Under the pieces are notes generated by a model. It was not told the DNA's origin and searched no databases. It was given only the letters and a program-made list of their open reading frames with translations. Positions 1-10,113 of a stretch of 64,000 nt of DNA are shown in pieces (positions within the stretch are counted from its first letter, which is position 1; every line of letters begins with the position of its first letter). The position numbers and the translations under genes are program-made. This DNA is from Asterias amurensis. Its lineage: Eukaryota; Echinodermata; Asteroidea; Forcipulatida; Asteriidae. Where the stretch lies: NCBI RefSeq assembly GCF_032118995.1, contig NC_092668.1, positions 7,171,501 to 7,235,500 on the forward strand. Direction: 5' to 3'.

Positions 1-10
1 GGTTAACTAC

Positions 11-93
11 AGGATAATTTGCTTGGTCTTCACACCAAATTCTCTCATACGATCCACGCGTTCGCCGCTCGTTGTACTCGTGGACGCCGCCAT
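11..93 (-). CDS. possible first coding exon of an unidentified gene running off the left edge
   Basis: On the minus strand an ATG followed by GCG GCG at position 93 opens a frame of 28 codons (MAASTSTTSGERVDRM, then REFGVKTKQIIL) that meets TAG at 9-7. A GT at 10-9 inside that stop (GTAGTT) could act as a splice donor, giving a first exon that ends at 11 and continues outside the window. The Ala/Ser/Thr-rich start followed by a basic amphipathic stretch looks like a real N-terminus. I do not recognise the family. It could equally be a chance frame. Confidence 0.3.
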
Positions 94-270
94 GACAGCT
101 ACCGGAGAGTGTAACACTGTGACTCAATACGGCACTAAAAATGGACTACTTTCGCTTGCTGTGCGCAGGCATCGCATGACGTGATCATACCGTATTTGGT
201 CATTCGGAAAACTGAACACGGCGGAAAGTTGAAACCGCCACACCGGACCTTGTGGCTCCCAGCCAATTCG

Positions 271-672
271 CACTCTAGCCCTATATTGGCGGTGTCCCTA
301 TTAATTTGTCAATATCTTTGTTCGGGGTGCCAGTCAGAAGCCATACAACCGTTAACTGCGCCGTGTAGCCAGGGATCACACCCAAACTACGATACAACAT
401 GGGAAGCGGCAGCTAGGGGATCACCTTTAATGCCCGGTCACACAGGCCCCGATAACGAGAACGAAAACGAGAACGAAAACGAGAACGATAAAAATGCACG
501 CTCGCGATTGGTTGAATTGATCCACGCAGAATGCGCCCACGCTCATTCAACCAATCGGAGGGCGTGCATTTGTATCGTTATCGTTTTCGTTCTCGTTATC
601 GGGGCCTGTGTGACCGGGCCTTTAATGGGATAAAAAGGACAAAATAGGAACACCGCCAATACAGGGCTAGAT
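271..672. repeat. inverted-repeat pair bracketing 271-672
   Basis: The stretch 271-308 (containing CTATATTGGCGGTGTCC) is the reverse complement of 637-672 (containing GGAACACCGCCAATACAGG) with a few mismatches. The right arm runs into the tRNA-like sequence at 665. A foldback element (427-625) lies between the arms. This looks like a nested, eroded transposable element. Confidence 0.55.
427..625. mobile_element. TTAA-flanked foldback MITE, family E copy 1
   Basis: The left arm TGCCCGGTCACACAGGCCCC is matched in reverse by the right arm ending GTGTGACCGGG, and the arms pair over most of the 199 bp. TTAA occurs at both edges (427-430 and 622-625). The left arm has a 12-bp tandem run of the type GAGAACGAAAAC, mirrored on the right by CGTTATCGTTTTCG. 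The centre holds a second pair, GATTGGTTGAAT and ATTCAACCAATC. The 150-codon frame at 181-633 is made by this element and is not a gene. Confidence 0.8.
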
Positions 673-737
673 AGCTCAGTTGGTACAGCGCCGGCACGTT
701 AATCCGGAGATCGTTGGTTCGAATCCCACTCTAGTCA
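665..737 (+). repeat. tRNA-Asn-like sequence, probably a SINE head or pseudogene
   Basis: The acceptor arms GGCTAGA and TCTAGTC pair over 7 bp with one G-U. A box-A-like TAGCTCAGTTGGTA, an anticodon loop containing GTT (Asn) and a box-B-like GGTTCGAATCC follow in the right order. The anticodon stem has one mismatch and the T stem has one mismatch. Sequence upstream of it (GACAAAATA) also precedes the tRNA-like copy at 45445-45517. That favours a dispersed tRNA-derived repeat over a working tRNA gene. Confidence 0.55.
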
Positions 738-1174
738 ATTTTTTGTTCAACTCCCAAAATCAAAATATAATGATACTATATTGAAACCAAATTTCAATAC
801 CAAACCAATAAACACGCAACTATAGACGGAATTTCAGGTGGGTGTTTATAATGTGAAGTTTTGAAAATATTTGTTAGCGTGAAAGCAGTTTTAAATTGTA
901 CGTATTTCGAGTAAACATTTCATTTATTTCCAAGACTTTTAGAAAGGTGGGCGAGGAATACGGATCTTCTAAATACGTCGCCCCTACAAAGAAACAACCC
1001 TACTGCGAAAAAATGGAACTTTAGAAGAGAAGTTCACAACAGAAAGGCAGGTTGTGAGAATTCAGTACTTCAAGGTAAAATGAATGTTCATGTAGTAAAC
1101 CAAAGATCAAGTTTCAAATTCTCCTTACCTCAATTTCAACAGTAAACAAACTCCTTTTCTACTTGATGCACATG

Positions 1175-1414
1175 TGGGTTACCCTAATCTTGGTTCAAGA
1201 CTCTCCTGGATTCGTCACAAGAGGGCGCGCTATCACCCTAACGCGCTATCAACCACGAACCGCTACCACACCCGAGAACACCGCTATCACGGTTCTCGCT
1301 CGGGTGATAGCGGTTCAAGTGATAGCGGTCCTCTGGGTGATAGCGCGTTGGGATGACAGCGCACCCTCTTGTGACAAATCCAGTAGAGTCTTGAACCAAG
1401 ACTAGGGTTACCCT
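1175..1414. mobile_element. foldback MITE with GGGTTACCC ends
   Basis: The ends GGGTTACCCTAATCTTGG and CCAAGACTAGGGTTACCC are reverse complements with small differences. The pairing continues inward through CACAAGAGGGCGCG and CGCACCCTCTTGTG. The interior holds repeated GATAGCGGT motifs on both arms. The short frames seen on both strands here are by-products of the palindrome. Confidence 0.75.
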
Positions 1415-1477
1415 GGCGTAGTAGAAGGGGTTGAATGTATAGGGGCGGGGATATGAATTTCGGGAGTGGATGGAGAA

Positions 1478-1545
1478 GAAGGCACTGGCCATTGATCTCC
1501 ATTATACTGGGTCAGTCTAATGGAGATCAATGGCACTGGCCCATT
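1478..1545. repeat. short perfect hairpin
   Basis: GCCATTGATCTCCATTA and TAATGGAGATCAATGGC are exact reverse complements around a 14-nt loop. No further element structure was recognised. Confidence 0.6.
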
Positions 1546-1689
1546 CAGTGTTGTAGGTCTCCCCACCTGGTCTCAGTCTCCCCACCGTCTCAAGACCTTT
1601 TTGGGTCTCGGATGGGGAGGTCTCGGTCTTGGTCTCGGACTTAGATGTCGCAACTACAACACTGGCAATTATTTGCTGGCATAACCAGA

Positions 1690-3060
1690 CGTTTTCAGTG
1701 CGGGGGATGCTACTCCAGGTTATGCCACTGGTGTAGGGGGAGGGATGTGGGGTAGGGTCTACTAGGGCGGGAGGGGGGGGGGGAGAATTCAGTTTCACTC
1801 TAAAGTCACAAGTGTACATGGAGGCTTCACCAGGGTGAACCCTTCTGACCTGGGAAAGTATAATCCTACCTTAATACATAAATAGTATTATTATATTTAT
1901 CAACAAGTAGCGCTATCGGTCCTTAATCCCTATATGGTAAATACACGAACAGTAAACAAGTCAATATTTTGCTGTCAAACTGGATAAAGATCTGGCTCAA
2001 TGAATCTAGCTGATAACAAACATAATAATAATCCATCTAGAAAACATCGACTTTGTCTTGAATAAGAACAATGGTCCTTAAGGATTATTATGTAACATGA
2101 GATAGTGGTAAAACCCTGATATAAAGCTGTAATACCCTGTGGAATTGATTGCATCTGTGTAAACAATGAATGTGCGTATTAACCATTTAGCCAGTGTACC
2201 CCCCAGCCGCCTATAGCGATACACTGTATGTGGTACGAGGAAACCTCGCTAGCTTGTGTTTGTAGAAAAAAAGGAACATCAAAAGAAAACTCGAAAGTCA
2301 TTAGTAGGTCTACGCATTTGTTAATATATCTAGTTGTTATAGATCGTTATTAATTCTCCCTTCACAGTTGACTTGTCGAAGCTAATGATGATGAAATAAT
2401 TTAGCTCTTACTAAAAATAAAACGCTCATTAGTACACAGGAAACTGTTCATCATTTATGATGATATTGTCAAATGCCTTCGCATTTAATCAGTATGAGCA
2501 TTGAGCCAGACAAAAGCCTTGAAAAGCTATTGTGTCCATTTTATCCGTGCACAAAAATATTCGCCATAAAAATTACCGTAGCCATTTAACGAGAGGCATT
2601 TATTGTTCCCATGAGAACTTGTACTTTTATACAAATATTACCGAAAGGGTAAAAAATTGTGCATACACATTAAGCCATGGCTATCTTTTAAAATTTGAAC
2701 TACGATTCCAGTACTTTACTGCAAGAATCTTGAGAAATTGGATTTCAGCAAACTTGGGCGGTGCAGGGACTAAAGGGTTAAAAATTATTTGAACAAATCA
2801 AGCGTAGCATCAATGTTGGAGTTATCGCCCGAAGTCTCAGTTTCGGGAACATATTTTGTCAGGTATGGACAAGTTTGAGGTCTTGTATGAAGGGCTTTTC
2901 AAAGTGCTTCCAACATTATTACCCCATGTCACTGGGCCTTAAATCGTTCATTAAACCATCTCAGCTCCAAGGGGAGCATACAGCCTGTGCAACATGCGCT
3001 ACTCGGCTAAACCAATCACAAGAACCATCTCTGCCCTCGCAGGTAACCATATTATAACCC
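1690..3060. other. no gene seen; AT-rich intergenic DNA
   Basis: Frames are short and none resembles a known protein. A G-run at about 1770-1783 is followed by AT-rich sequence. I see no clear repeat structure here. Confidence 0.5.
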
Positions 3061-3069
3061 TGCGTGGAG

Positions 3070-3190
3070 AGAAGCAATTATAGTCAAGTGTCCTGCTCAG
3101 GGAAACCACGACCGGGATTCGAACCCACACTCTGCTGAACAGAAGCACCATAGCTTGAGTTCGGTGCTCTTATTCCGTCAGCCACGAACC
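3070..3190 (-). repeat. tRNA-Leu-like SINE fragment
   Basis: Read on the minus strand it contains a GTGGCTGACGG-like A box, then GAGCACCGAACTCAAGC, CAGAGTGTGGGTTCGAATCC (B box) and CAGGACACTTGAC. The same order is seen in the fuller SINE at 25496-25790. The copy is diverged and truncated. Confidence 0.6.
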
Positions 3191-3756
3191 CCAACATATC
3201 TGTTCGGAAGGGGGAAGGCAAAGACAGATAGGGTTATTAGTCTTGAAATGTTAAGGTCTTGGTCTACGTCTTGGGCAGAGGTCTCATATCAGGCCACATT
3301 GAGAGGACCCCATACATGTATATATATTCATTCAGACTTTGCAAATCATTCTTCAGTTGTTTAAATTATGAGCCAGACTTAAAAACCTGGGCAATTCTTT
3401 ATTATGAAATACCATCTCATTTATAACATGCAACAAATCAGAAATATTCAGAGGCATTACAAATTCACATTGAGTTTGTATTCATATTTCATAAGAAAAA
3501 AAGTTTCATCACCGAGTAAATTGCTTTCTTAATACATAAATTACTAGTACATTTGAAGAAAGAAATATGGAGTTAAACATAAATTAGGTAGGTTTAAACT
3601 TGCAGTAAATACCATCTATTGTATTTCTATTATTAATAGTACAGAGTATGTCAATAGAAGTTATTAAAGGAATTAAAACTTATACAACCTAAAAAATAAT
3701 TGAGCGAAATAAGATGCTCATTAGAATGATTTAATTTACATACATTGTTGAGACCT

Positions 3757-3999
3757 GGGCCCAATTTCATAGAGCTGCTTAGCATAAAAAATTGCTTAGC
3801 ATGAAATTTTTCCGTTGATAAAAACAGGATTACCAACAAAATGTCAACGTGATTTTCAGGATAAGCAAACAACAGATGAAAACCAGTAACAAGCAATATG
3901 CAACAAGTAAAAACTTGGTTGGCAATCCTGTTTTCATCAAGGAAGAAATTTCATGCTGAGCAAATTTTTGTGCTCAGCAGCTCGATGAAATTGGACCCT
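3757..3999. mobile_element. foldback MITE, family F copy 1 (GGGCCCAATTTCAT ends)
   Basis: It opens GGGCCCAATTTCATAGAGCT and closes with the reverse complement AGCTCGATGAAATTGGACCC. GCTTAGCAT and ATGCTGAGC pair inside. An inner pair, AAACAGGATTACCAAC and GTTGGCAATCCTGTTT, gives a long hairpin. Confidence 0.8.
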
Positions 4000-5124
4000 G
4001 GGCACAGTTTCATGGTTCAGCTTACCACAGAACTAGCTCTGCAATAGCCAAGAATTTGGGCACAGCTCCTCTAATAACAAATTAAAAAATCATCAGCCTT
4101 TTTGTATTAAAGGTGGACTATAACAGATTATTGATATAGCCAATATTACTATTTTTGTACAAGAAATGTAAAATAAGGACTGATATTTTAGTAGTATTCA
4201 ATAAAACCTTTACCTTCATGCAAAAAAAACACAAATTCGCGCGGCGTACTCCGACCCAGAAAACTCAGTTTCGGCAAAAGCCGGTGACCCACGAACCATT
4301 CATACACAGTGTGTGACGTCACACCACGTACCGAAGCTCTGTACACAGTGTGTCAGGTCGATCGTGTGCGTGCATTTTACATGTACATTGAATGTGGAAT
4401 AACATCGGACACTATAGGCTGCATTTTTTTGACACAAAAAACAGCGAAACTGTCCGATGGCAGCGGGTCTTGGGAAAACCACAGTATAGATGAGGAAAAG
4501 GCATTTCAGGGAGGCACTTCAGAGGAAAGTGAGGGCTCTAGCGATAAGGGGAGCTCACCGGACGAGAGAGAAGCCGAAGACGTGTTATGAGTACATGTAG
4601 TTAACCAGCCCGGAGACGATGATCGTCAGGCCGAAGACGATGAGCCAAACCCTGATGATCGACGGCTAAAGACAGACTGGTATGTCTTCGTTTGATCAGT
4701 TTATTTCTGCTCCCAAAAATAGTTGAAGGCTATCCTTGACTAAATTAAAACATGAACGAACATGATGGACAAGGTTTATTGTTTACCTCCATTCACGTTA
4801 TAATACATGTATGTGAACAACACATGCACTGACTTAGGCAGTAGAAATGTGAGGGGAGGGGTAATTTTTGTCTTGCGTTTTATACTTTGTTGGCAAAATT
4901 CATACATTATCAATTTAAACTGATATTGTAGATAACCTATGTTGTTGTTTTTCTCCACCAAGTAACTGCGTGGTGGTTGACACATGTGCATCTACACAAA
5001 TATCTCATGTACATGTATGTAACTGCTACTTTGGATTATGATTGCCTTCTGGCATGGGTATAGTTTTAAAGCAATTCAGGTACACACATGCAATATTAAC
5101 ACTTCACCATGCAACCCACAAATC

Positions 5125-5181
5125 TGTTGTTAATAATTTTGTATGAATTCTTTTGTTAATAATTTTGTATGAATTCTTTGT
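5125..5181. repeat. tandem duplication of about 27 bp
   Basis: GTTAATAATTTTGTATGAAT appears twice in direct succession, separated only by TCTTTT. Confidence 0.8.
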
Positions 5182-5494
5182 TTTGTTTTACAGAAAACAC
5201 TGCAATGATGATTATCAGCAAGTGGTGAGCTTAGGACTATCTTGTCCGTTCAACCGCTCCCACTGACATGTTTGATGGCAGCAACACGAAGGACGTTTCC
5301 AAACCCTCGTGTACAGTACAGTGGAAGGATTTTCGTATCCACCAACGGATTAGGCAGCTTTGCTTTGGTTTATTTGTCTTCAGTCGTAACAATTTTCCAA
5401 GTTATAATGATCCAGAGGGAGTGAGAAATAATTTGATAAGCCATAATAATTTACGTATAAATGTACATGTATATTATTTCATTTTGTTCCTTTC

Positions 5495-5555
5495 AGATGG
5501 GTGGGTGGTTCAAATTGATTAATTTAATTTGAACCACCCACCCCTCTGAAAGACA
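5495..5555. repeat. hairpin with 20+ bp arms
   Basis: GGGTGGGTGGTTCAAATT pairs with AATTTGAACCACCCACCC around TGATTAATTT, inside the outer pair TTTCAGA and TCTGAAAG. A third half-copy (GTGTGGTTCAAATTG) follows at about 5590. Confidence 0.8.
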
Positions 5556-6132
5556 CAAAATGTAAATTACTATGACTTATAAAATTAGGTGTGTGGTTCA
5601 AATTGATTAATTTAGCACTTATGTGCAATAAACTTGTCCCCTGTTGTCAACAATACACTATGATTAACATGGTAACAACATTCAACTTGGTTAGCAGAAA
5701 TATAAAAACAAAACAAAAAAACAGAAGCCATGTACACCTCCATAATAACGACAACACTAAAACTGTATGTATTTGCAAACGACAATAGTTTATTTTTGAG
5801 TTTAAAATATCAAAATTGAAAAAAGGTTGCCTAGTGATAGCGAAATCATCTGAACATTCCATCATCAAAAAAAGTTAACTATACAACCCTGTCAACGCCC
5901 CTCCCCCCCAAAAAAAGAAAACCTAAGCCATGTTATGTACCTAGTTAGCTGTGGTTCTCTTTGTAATATGTAAATTAGGTTGTACATTAAAAGAATATAA
6001 TAAAATCATTGTGTACAGACCATGTCATTCTGTTTTTAAACAAAGTTGATTGTACTACCCTGGTTACCCCCCCCAAAAAAAAATATATATATAAAAAATA
6101 AAATAAAAACCCACATCAATGTGTACAAGCTA

Positions 6133-6391
6133 GGGCCCAATTTCATGGATCTGCTTACTGTAAACAAAGAATCGACACTTGCGGAAGCAGGAAATTCTGT
6201 GCTTGCGTCAAGCGTGTTTCACAGGTTACCAGCAAATTTTGCCTTTTGCGGGTCATGGGTGCATACTTGGTTTATACCAGGCATTCTACGCTTACAAAGT
6301 ATTAAGCGCAGAAATTTAGCCTTTGGACGTAAGCAGAGAACCGTGATCATAGCGCACATTTTGGTGGTGAACAGATCCATGAAATTGGGCA
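6133..6391. mobile_element. foldback MITE, family F copy 2
   Basis: The ends GGGCCCAATTTCATGGATCT and AGATCCATGAAATTGGGC are reverse complements. GCTTACTGTAAAC and GAAGCAGGAAATTCTGTG are typical of the family. It sits inside the 4.5-kb TTAA-bounded interval. Confidence 0.8.
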
Positions 6392-7475
6392 CAGGTCATT
6401 CTTTCTTCAAACAAAGTTGAACCCACTACCTTTGAACCCCCACCCCCCCCCCAAAAAAAAGCTGTTGCATCCTTTTCCGGTTGGTGAAGGTTGATGTCAA
6501 TGACACGGGGGTTACACATCAGCTGTGGATGGAGTTGTTTTCATGTCTTGTCACCCTGCTGACAATGAACAAGTGCATTGTGCATGCATTCTATGCGTAT
6601 CTGTTTAATGAAAAATAAAAAACAAAACCAAATAATCGTTATGTTGGATTTCTTGAAAATTTACAAGGCAGAAATACAATCTCGGAAGGTTTGACGTAAC
6701 ACCATGTACTGACAATCTCTCTTTGAGTTGGCGTAGTTTTAAAAAGAACCTTACAGGAGTTAACGCAAAACCAGTACAAAAGGAGTCCACATGCAACAAA
6801 ACCAAGGGGGCAGGTTTTCTTTATGTCAGATAGAAAACATGACCTCCAACCACCCCCTCCCCCAGATCTACACCTAGTACAAAACTGTTCAGGTACAGAT
6901 CGGGTGGGGGGGGGGTTGTTCTTGCGATTCAACACCCCATCCCCTCCCCCCCCCCTCCACCGTGAACAGTTTTCAAAGGGGCAGCTGAAAAACTAAAAAT
7001 GAAGAAATCATCTGATCCTCTGAAAATTTGCATGCATAGGCCTACTACTTACCTAAAGTGCTATTGAGAATCTTAGGTCTCCATTTCTAGTTCTGGCTAG
7101 CATGTCTCCGTACTGCATTGTCTTCGTCCTGCATTCTCATTGTAGTGTAGAGCTGCGAGTTATTTCTGTACAAAAAAATATAAAAACAAAAAATAAATAA
7201 ATAAATAAAAAAACTAGTGCTGAAAAAGAACTGGCCTTATTTTACAAATGCAAATATAGTAAACACTCCATAATTAACCGTGCCAAGCCAATTAACACAG
7301 CTATAGGAAAACTTCAGACTAAACTTCTCTGGAATTGGTAATTCTTGAATTAGGAGGGAAAAATTCTGAATGACCATGGATGGGCAATTATATGGATGGG
7401 AGTTTGAACATATTTTTGAGCTGTGCCTTAAAAAAAAAAAGCGAACCATTCTTAGGCAGCTTTGGCAAAAACAAT

Positions 7476-7580
7476 GTCCAGCAATCCAGTATCGACCAAT
7501 ATAAATACATGTCCAGCAATCCAGTATAGACCAATATAAATACATGTCCAGCAATCCAGTATAGACCAATAAAAATACAT
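7476..7580. repeat. 35-bp minisatellite, three copies
   Basis: GTCCAGCAATCCAGTATAGA begins at 7476, 7511 and 7546, an exact 35-bp period. The copies are almost identical. The open frames over it simply repeat the translated unit. Confidence 0.9.
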
Positions 7581-9041
7581 GTCAGAGGCCAATAAACTGT
7601 TAACTGTAACAATCAACTTTTTAAATGGATTAATATAGTGTTCACACATGGTTGAGCATGAACATGCCAGAAAGTGTAAACCAGGGCATAAACATGCCTA
7701 AAGCTCTTGGGTGGCTACATGGATTCATCACTCAACAGAGTCAATACACTATGTAGCTATTTTATGGTAGTCGGGTCAGATTCAGAGCATGACATCGTGT
7801 CATTTGACAACAAGATGATTGTTCCTTGCATGAAAAGGGTAGAAACTAGAGATTGTTTACTATTTTTCTTATTACAATTACATGTACATGTATTGGGCCT
7901 GAATTAATAATGGAGATAGTTTCTCAGTAGTAGATTTGTAAAAATTATTAACAAGTACTTACCAGGCTTTTCTCCCTCTCTTTTCTGTAATGCCACTTGA
8001 TTCTTTTGCTGTTCCACGGCCACTTGCGACCAGGGCCACGGCAGAGGGACCCCGCCGACGTCGTAGCATGCACAAGCAGCACTGGCTGGGGCCTGGTTGT
8101 AGAAGATCCCCCTGAATTCTCTCAGTGCTTAGAGGTTTAAATTTCGGAATCGATCCAGGCTTCTTACACAAACTTTGAAACTTCTAGTGCATCCACAAAC
8201 AACCAAATAGTCGGCAGTATTTATAGCTGATACATTAGAAACAAAAAGCTTCGTAGCACACACGCACGCCTATAGTGTGGATGAAAACGCATACACAACA
8301 CACGGAGTAACATGGCGTAATCTTTGTTTACTCTCGTTGCTTCATGGGTATGACATCACCATTTTTTGACCGCGTTCATGACGTCCGCTGGTTTACAAAT
8401 CCGCTTGGATTTCAGTGTTGGTTTAATAGCCGGGAACCAGTACAGGGCGGGAAATTTCAAAATCGAAGAATCGAGGTCAAATTTTTTCGGTCAAATTGTA
8501 GCAAAATTATTTGGAGAAAAACATGACCACAACAATGAATTGATAGCTGAACACAACATAAACAAGTTCTGATAGTGATTTTAATGTAGGAGTACCATTA
8601 TAGTCCATCTTTAATACAACATTCACCTTTTTAAAATTGTGAAATTTACAAAGTTTCCCCAAGATCAGTTTCTTTTGACTAAATTATTTTATAGTGCTTG
8701 TTATTTGTTACCTTGAAAATTGCTTGTACGTGTATTGATATTAATGTAAAAGCTTGTAAAGCTGCTATTTTACAACTGCCTTTTACAATGAAGCCTGTAG
8801 AGACGCCCTTTTATAAAGATAGGACAACACTGTGCACAGGACATCAACTCATTGGTGCATTATCTACAGACATGAAGTAAATGTAATATGTACTTTTTAA
8901 AGGTCAAGACTATGCATATTCCGTTTAAATAAAGATAAACATGTACAACATTCAATGAAAAGCCACAAAGCGGTAAAGTTCAATCATTGCATTTTGGTAG
9001 CCACAAAAACAATCGGTAATGTTTAAAAGTAATGTTTTTGC

Positions 9042-9274
9042 TTAAAGGCAGTGGACACTATTGGTAATTGTCAAAGACTAGTCTTCTCACTTGGTGTATC
9101 TCAACATATGCATAAACTAATAAACCTGTGACAATTTGAGCTCAATTTGTCGTCGAAGTAGCTGTTTCTCACAATGTTTTATCTGCCAACCTCTCCCAGT
9201 TACTCATCACCAAGTAAGGTGTTAAATGCTAATAACTATTTTGATTAATTACTTTTAGTGTCCACTGCCTTTAA
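9042..9274. mobile_element. TTAA MITE family A, internally deleted copy
   Basis: It begins TTAAAGGCAGTGGACACTAT and ends AGTGTCCACTGCCTTTAA. The middle palindrome of the family is missing, so the copy is about 230 bp instead of about 390 bp. Family landmarks such as TCTTCTCACTTGGTGTATC and AGCTGTTTCTCACAATG are present. Confidence 0.85.
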
Positions 9275-9830
9275 CATCTCTATGAAACTGGGCACTGATC
9301 AGTTAACTTGTACTACATGGAACTACATTCAGAGAGGTCTTACTTATTTACTTATTGTATTACAAATCCAAGAGCACAATTAGCGCTAATAACAAGATGA
9401 ATTGCACATTGCGACATGGACCCCCATATTTGATGATAAACAGTGGATAAATGCAAGCGTGCATGCACTGCACACAAGCATAGCCTTCCACGCCAGTATA
9501 CAAGATGGTAGTCATTGATGTCATGTGCAATCCATCTACATGTATGTGCATTTTAAGGAAACATTCAGTTTTAGACATGGGATATAAAATCCAATAGGGG
9601 AAAACCCCAAACCCAACAGGTTCAAATGTCATCATTCTAGTGTTAAACATAGAACTCGGATAGATTTTTACGTTTTCATGCAAGTATAGGACACCCATTA
9701 CTACCTCTTGGGAAAATCTGTGCGCAAATATCCTAAAATCAGGAAAAATCGCACGCCTTTATTTCACAAGACAAGGTCATGGAGTACAAGTCTGCCATCA
9801 TTTATGAACTCAATACTGCCAGGGTGTACT

Positions 9831-10113
9831 GGGCCCAATTTCACAATGGTGCTTAATGGCTTTTTGTGCTTACTGCACATGTTTCCATTTCACATTGCTG
9901 CTGACTGTAGGCACTTGGAAAGCATACTCACCTTCTAATGCTTATTGTATGGAAATATTGACTAAACAATGCAAATCCATTATGAACAAGCGACAGGTGC
10001 ACACTGGCTGCCAAGTTTTCTTTTCAACCTGTGAAATATACTTACGCTTCAGCACATTTTTCTGCTATAGCAAGCATGGAAATTTGCTTACCGTTAAGCA
10101 GCGCTATTGGCCC
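9831..10113. mobile_element. foldback MITE, family F copy 3
   Basis: It opens GGGCCCAATTTCACAATGGT and closes GCGCTATTGGCCC, with GCTTAATGG and CCGTTAAGC as internal reverse pairs. It is more diverged than the copies at 6133 and 28600. Confidence 0.65.

Larger units (their letters stand above)
4107..8614. mobile_element. possible 4.5-kb non-autonomous DNA transposon bounded by TTAA
   Basis: The left edge reads TTAAAGGTGGACTATAA. The right edge reads TTATAGTCCATCTTTAA, its reverse complement with one mismatch, and TTAA sits outside both. This matches the piggyBac pattern of TTAA targets. The interior has no recognisable transposase. It has an acidic, Ser-rich open stretch (4440-4590, plus strand) and a minus-strand stretch before a good donor sequence (about 7970). 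Foldback element F2 and a minisatellite lie inside. The terminal pair could also come from two unrelated small elements. Confidence 0.4.

Noticed and set aside
181..633. 150-codon plus-strand frame with an Asn-Glu run
   Set aside because: It is made by the tandem word and palindrome of the foldback element at 427-625, with no protein similarity recognised.
665..737. Functional tRNA-Asn gene
   Set aside because: Stem mismatches and a dispersed relative with the same upstream block suggest a tRNA-derived repeat.
7476..7580. CRISPR-like array
   Set aside because: The units are contiguous direct repeats with no spacers, in a eukaryotic sequence.
7959..8171. Coding exon on the minus strand ending in a good donor
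   Set aside because: The donor is convincing, but all three frames are open, the apparent start is a TTG rather than ATG, and no domain is recognised. I kept it only as a remark on the 4.5-kb interval.
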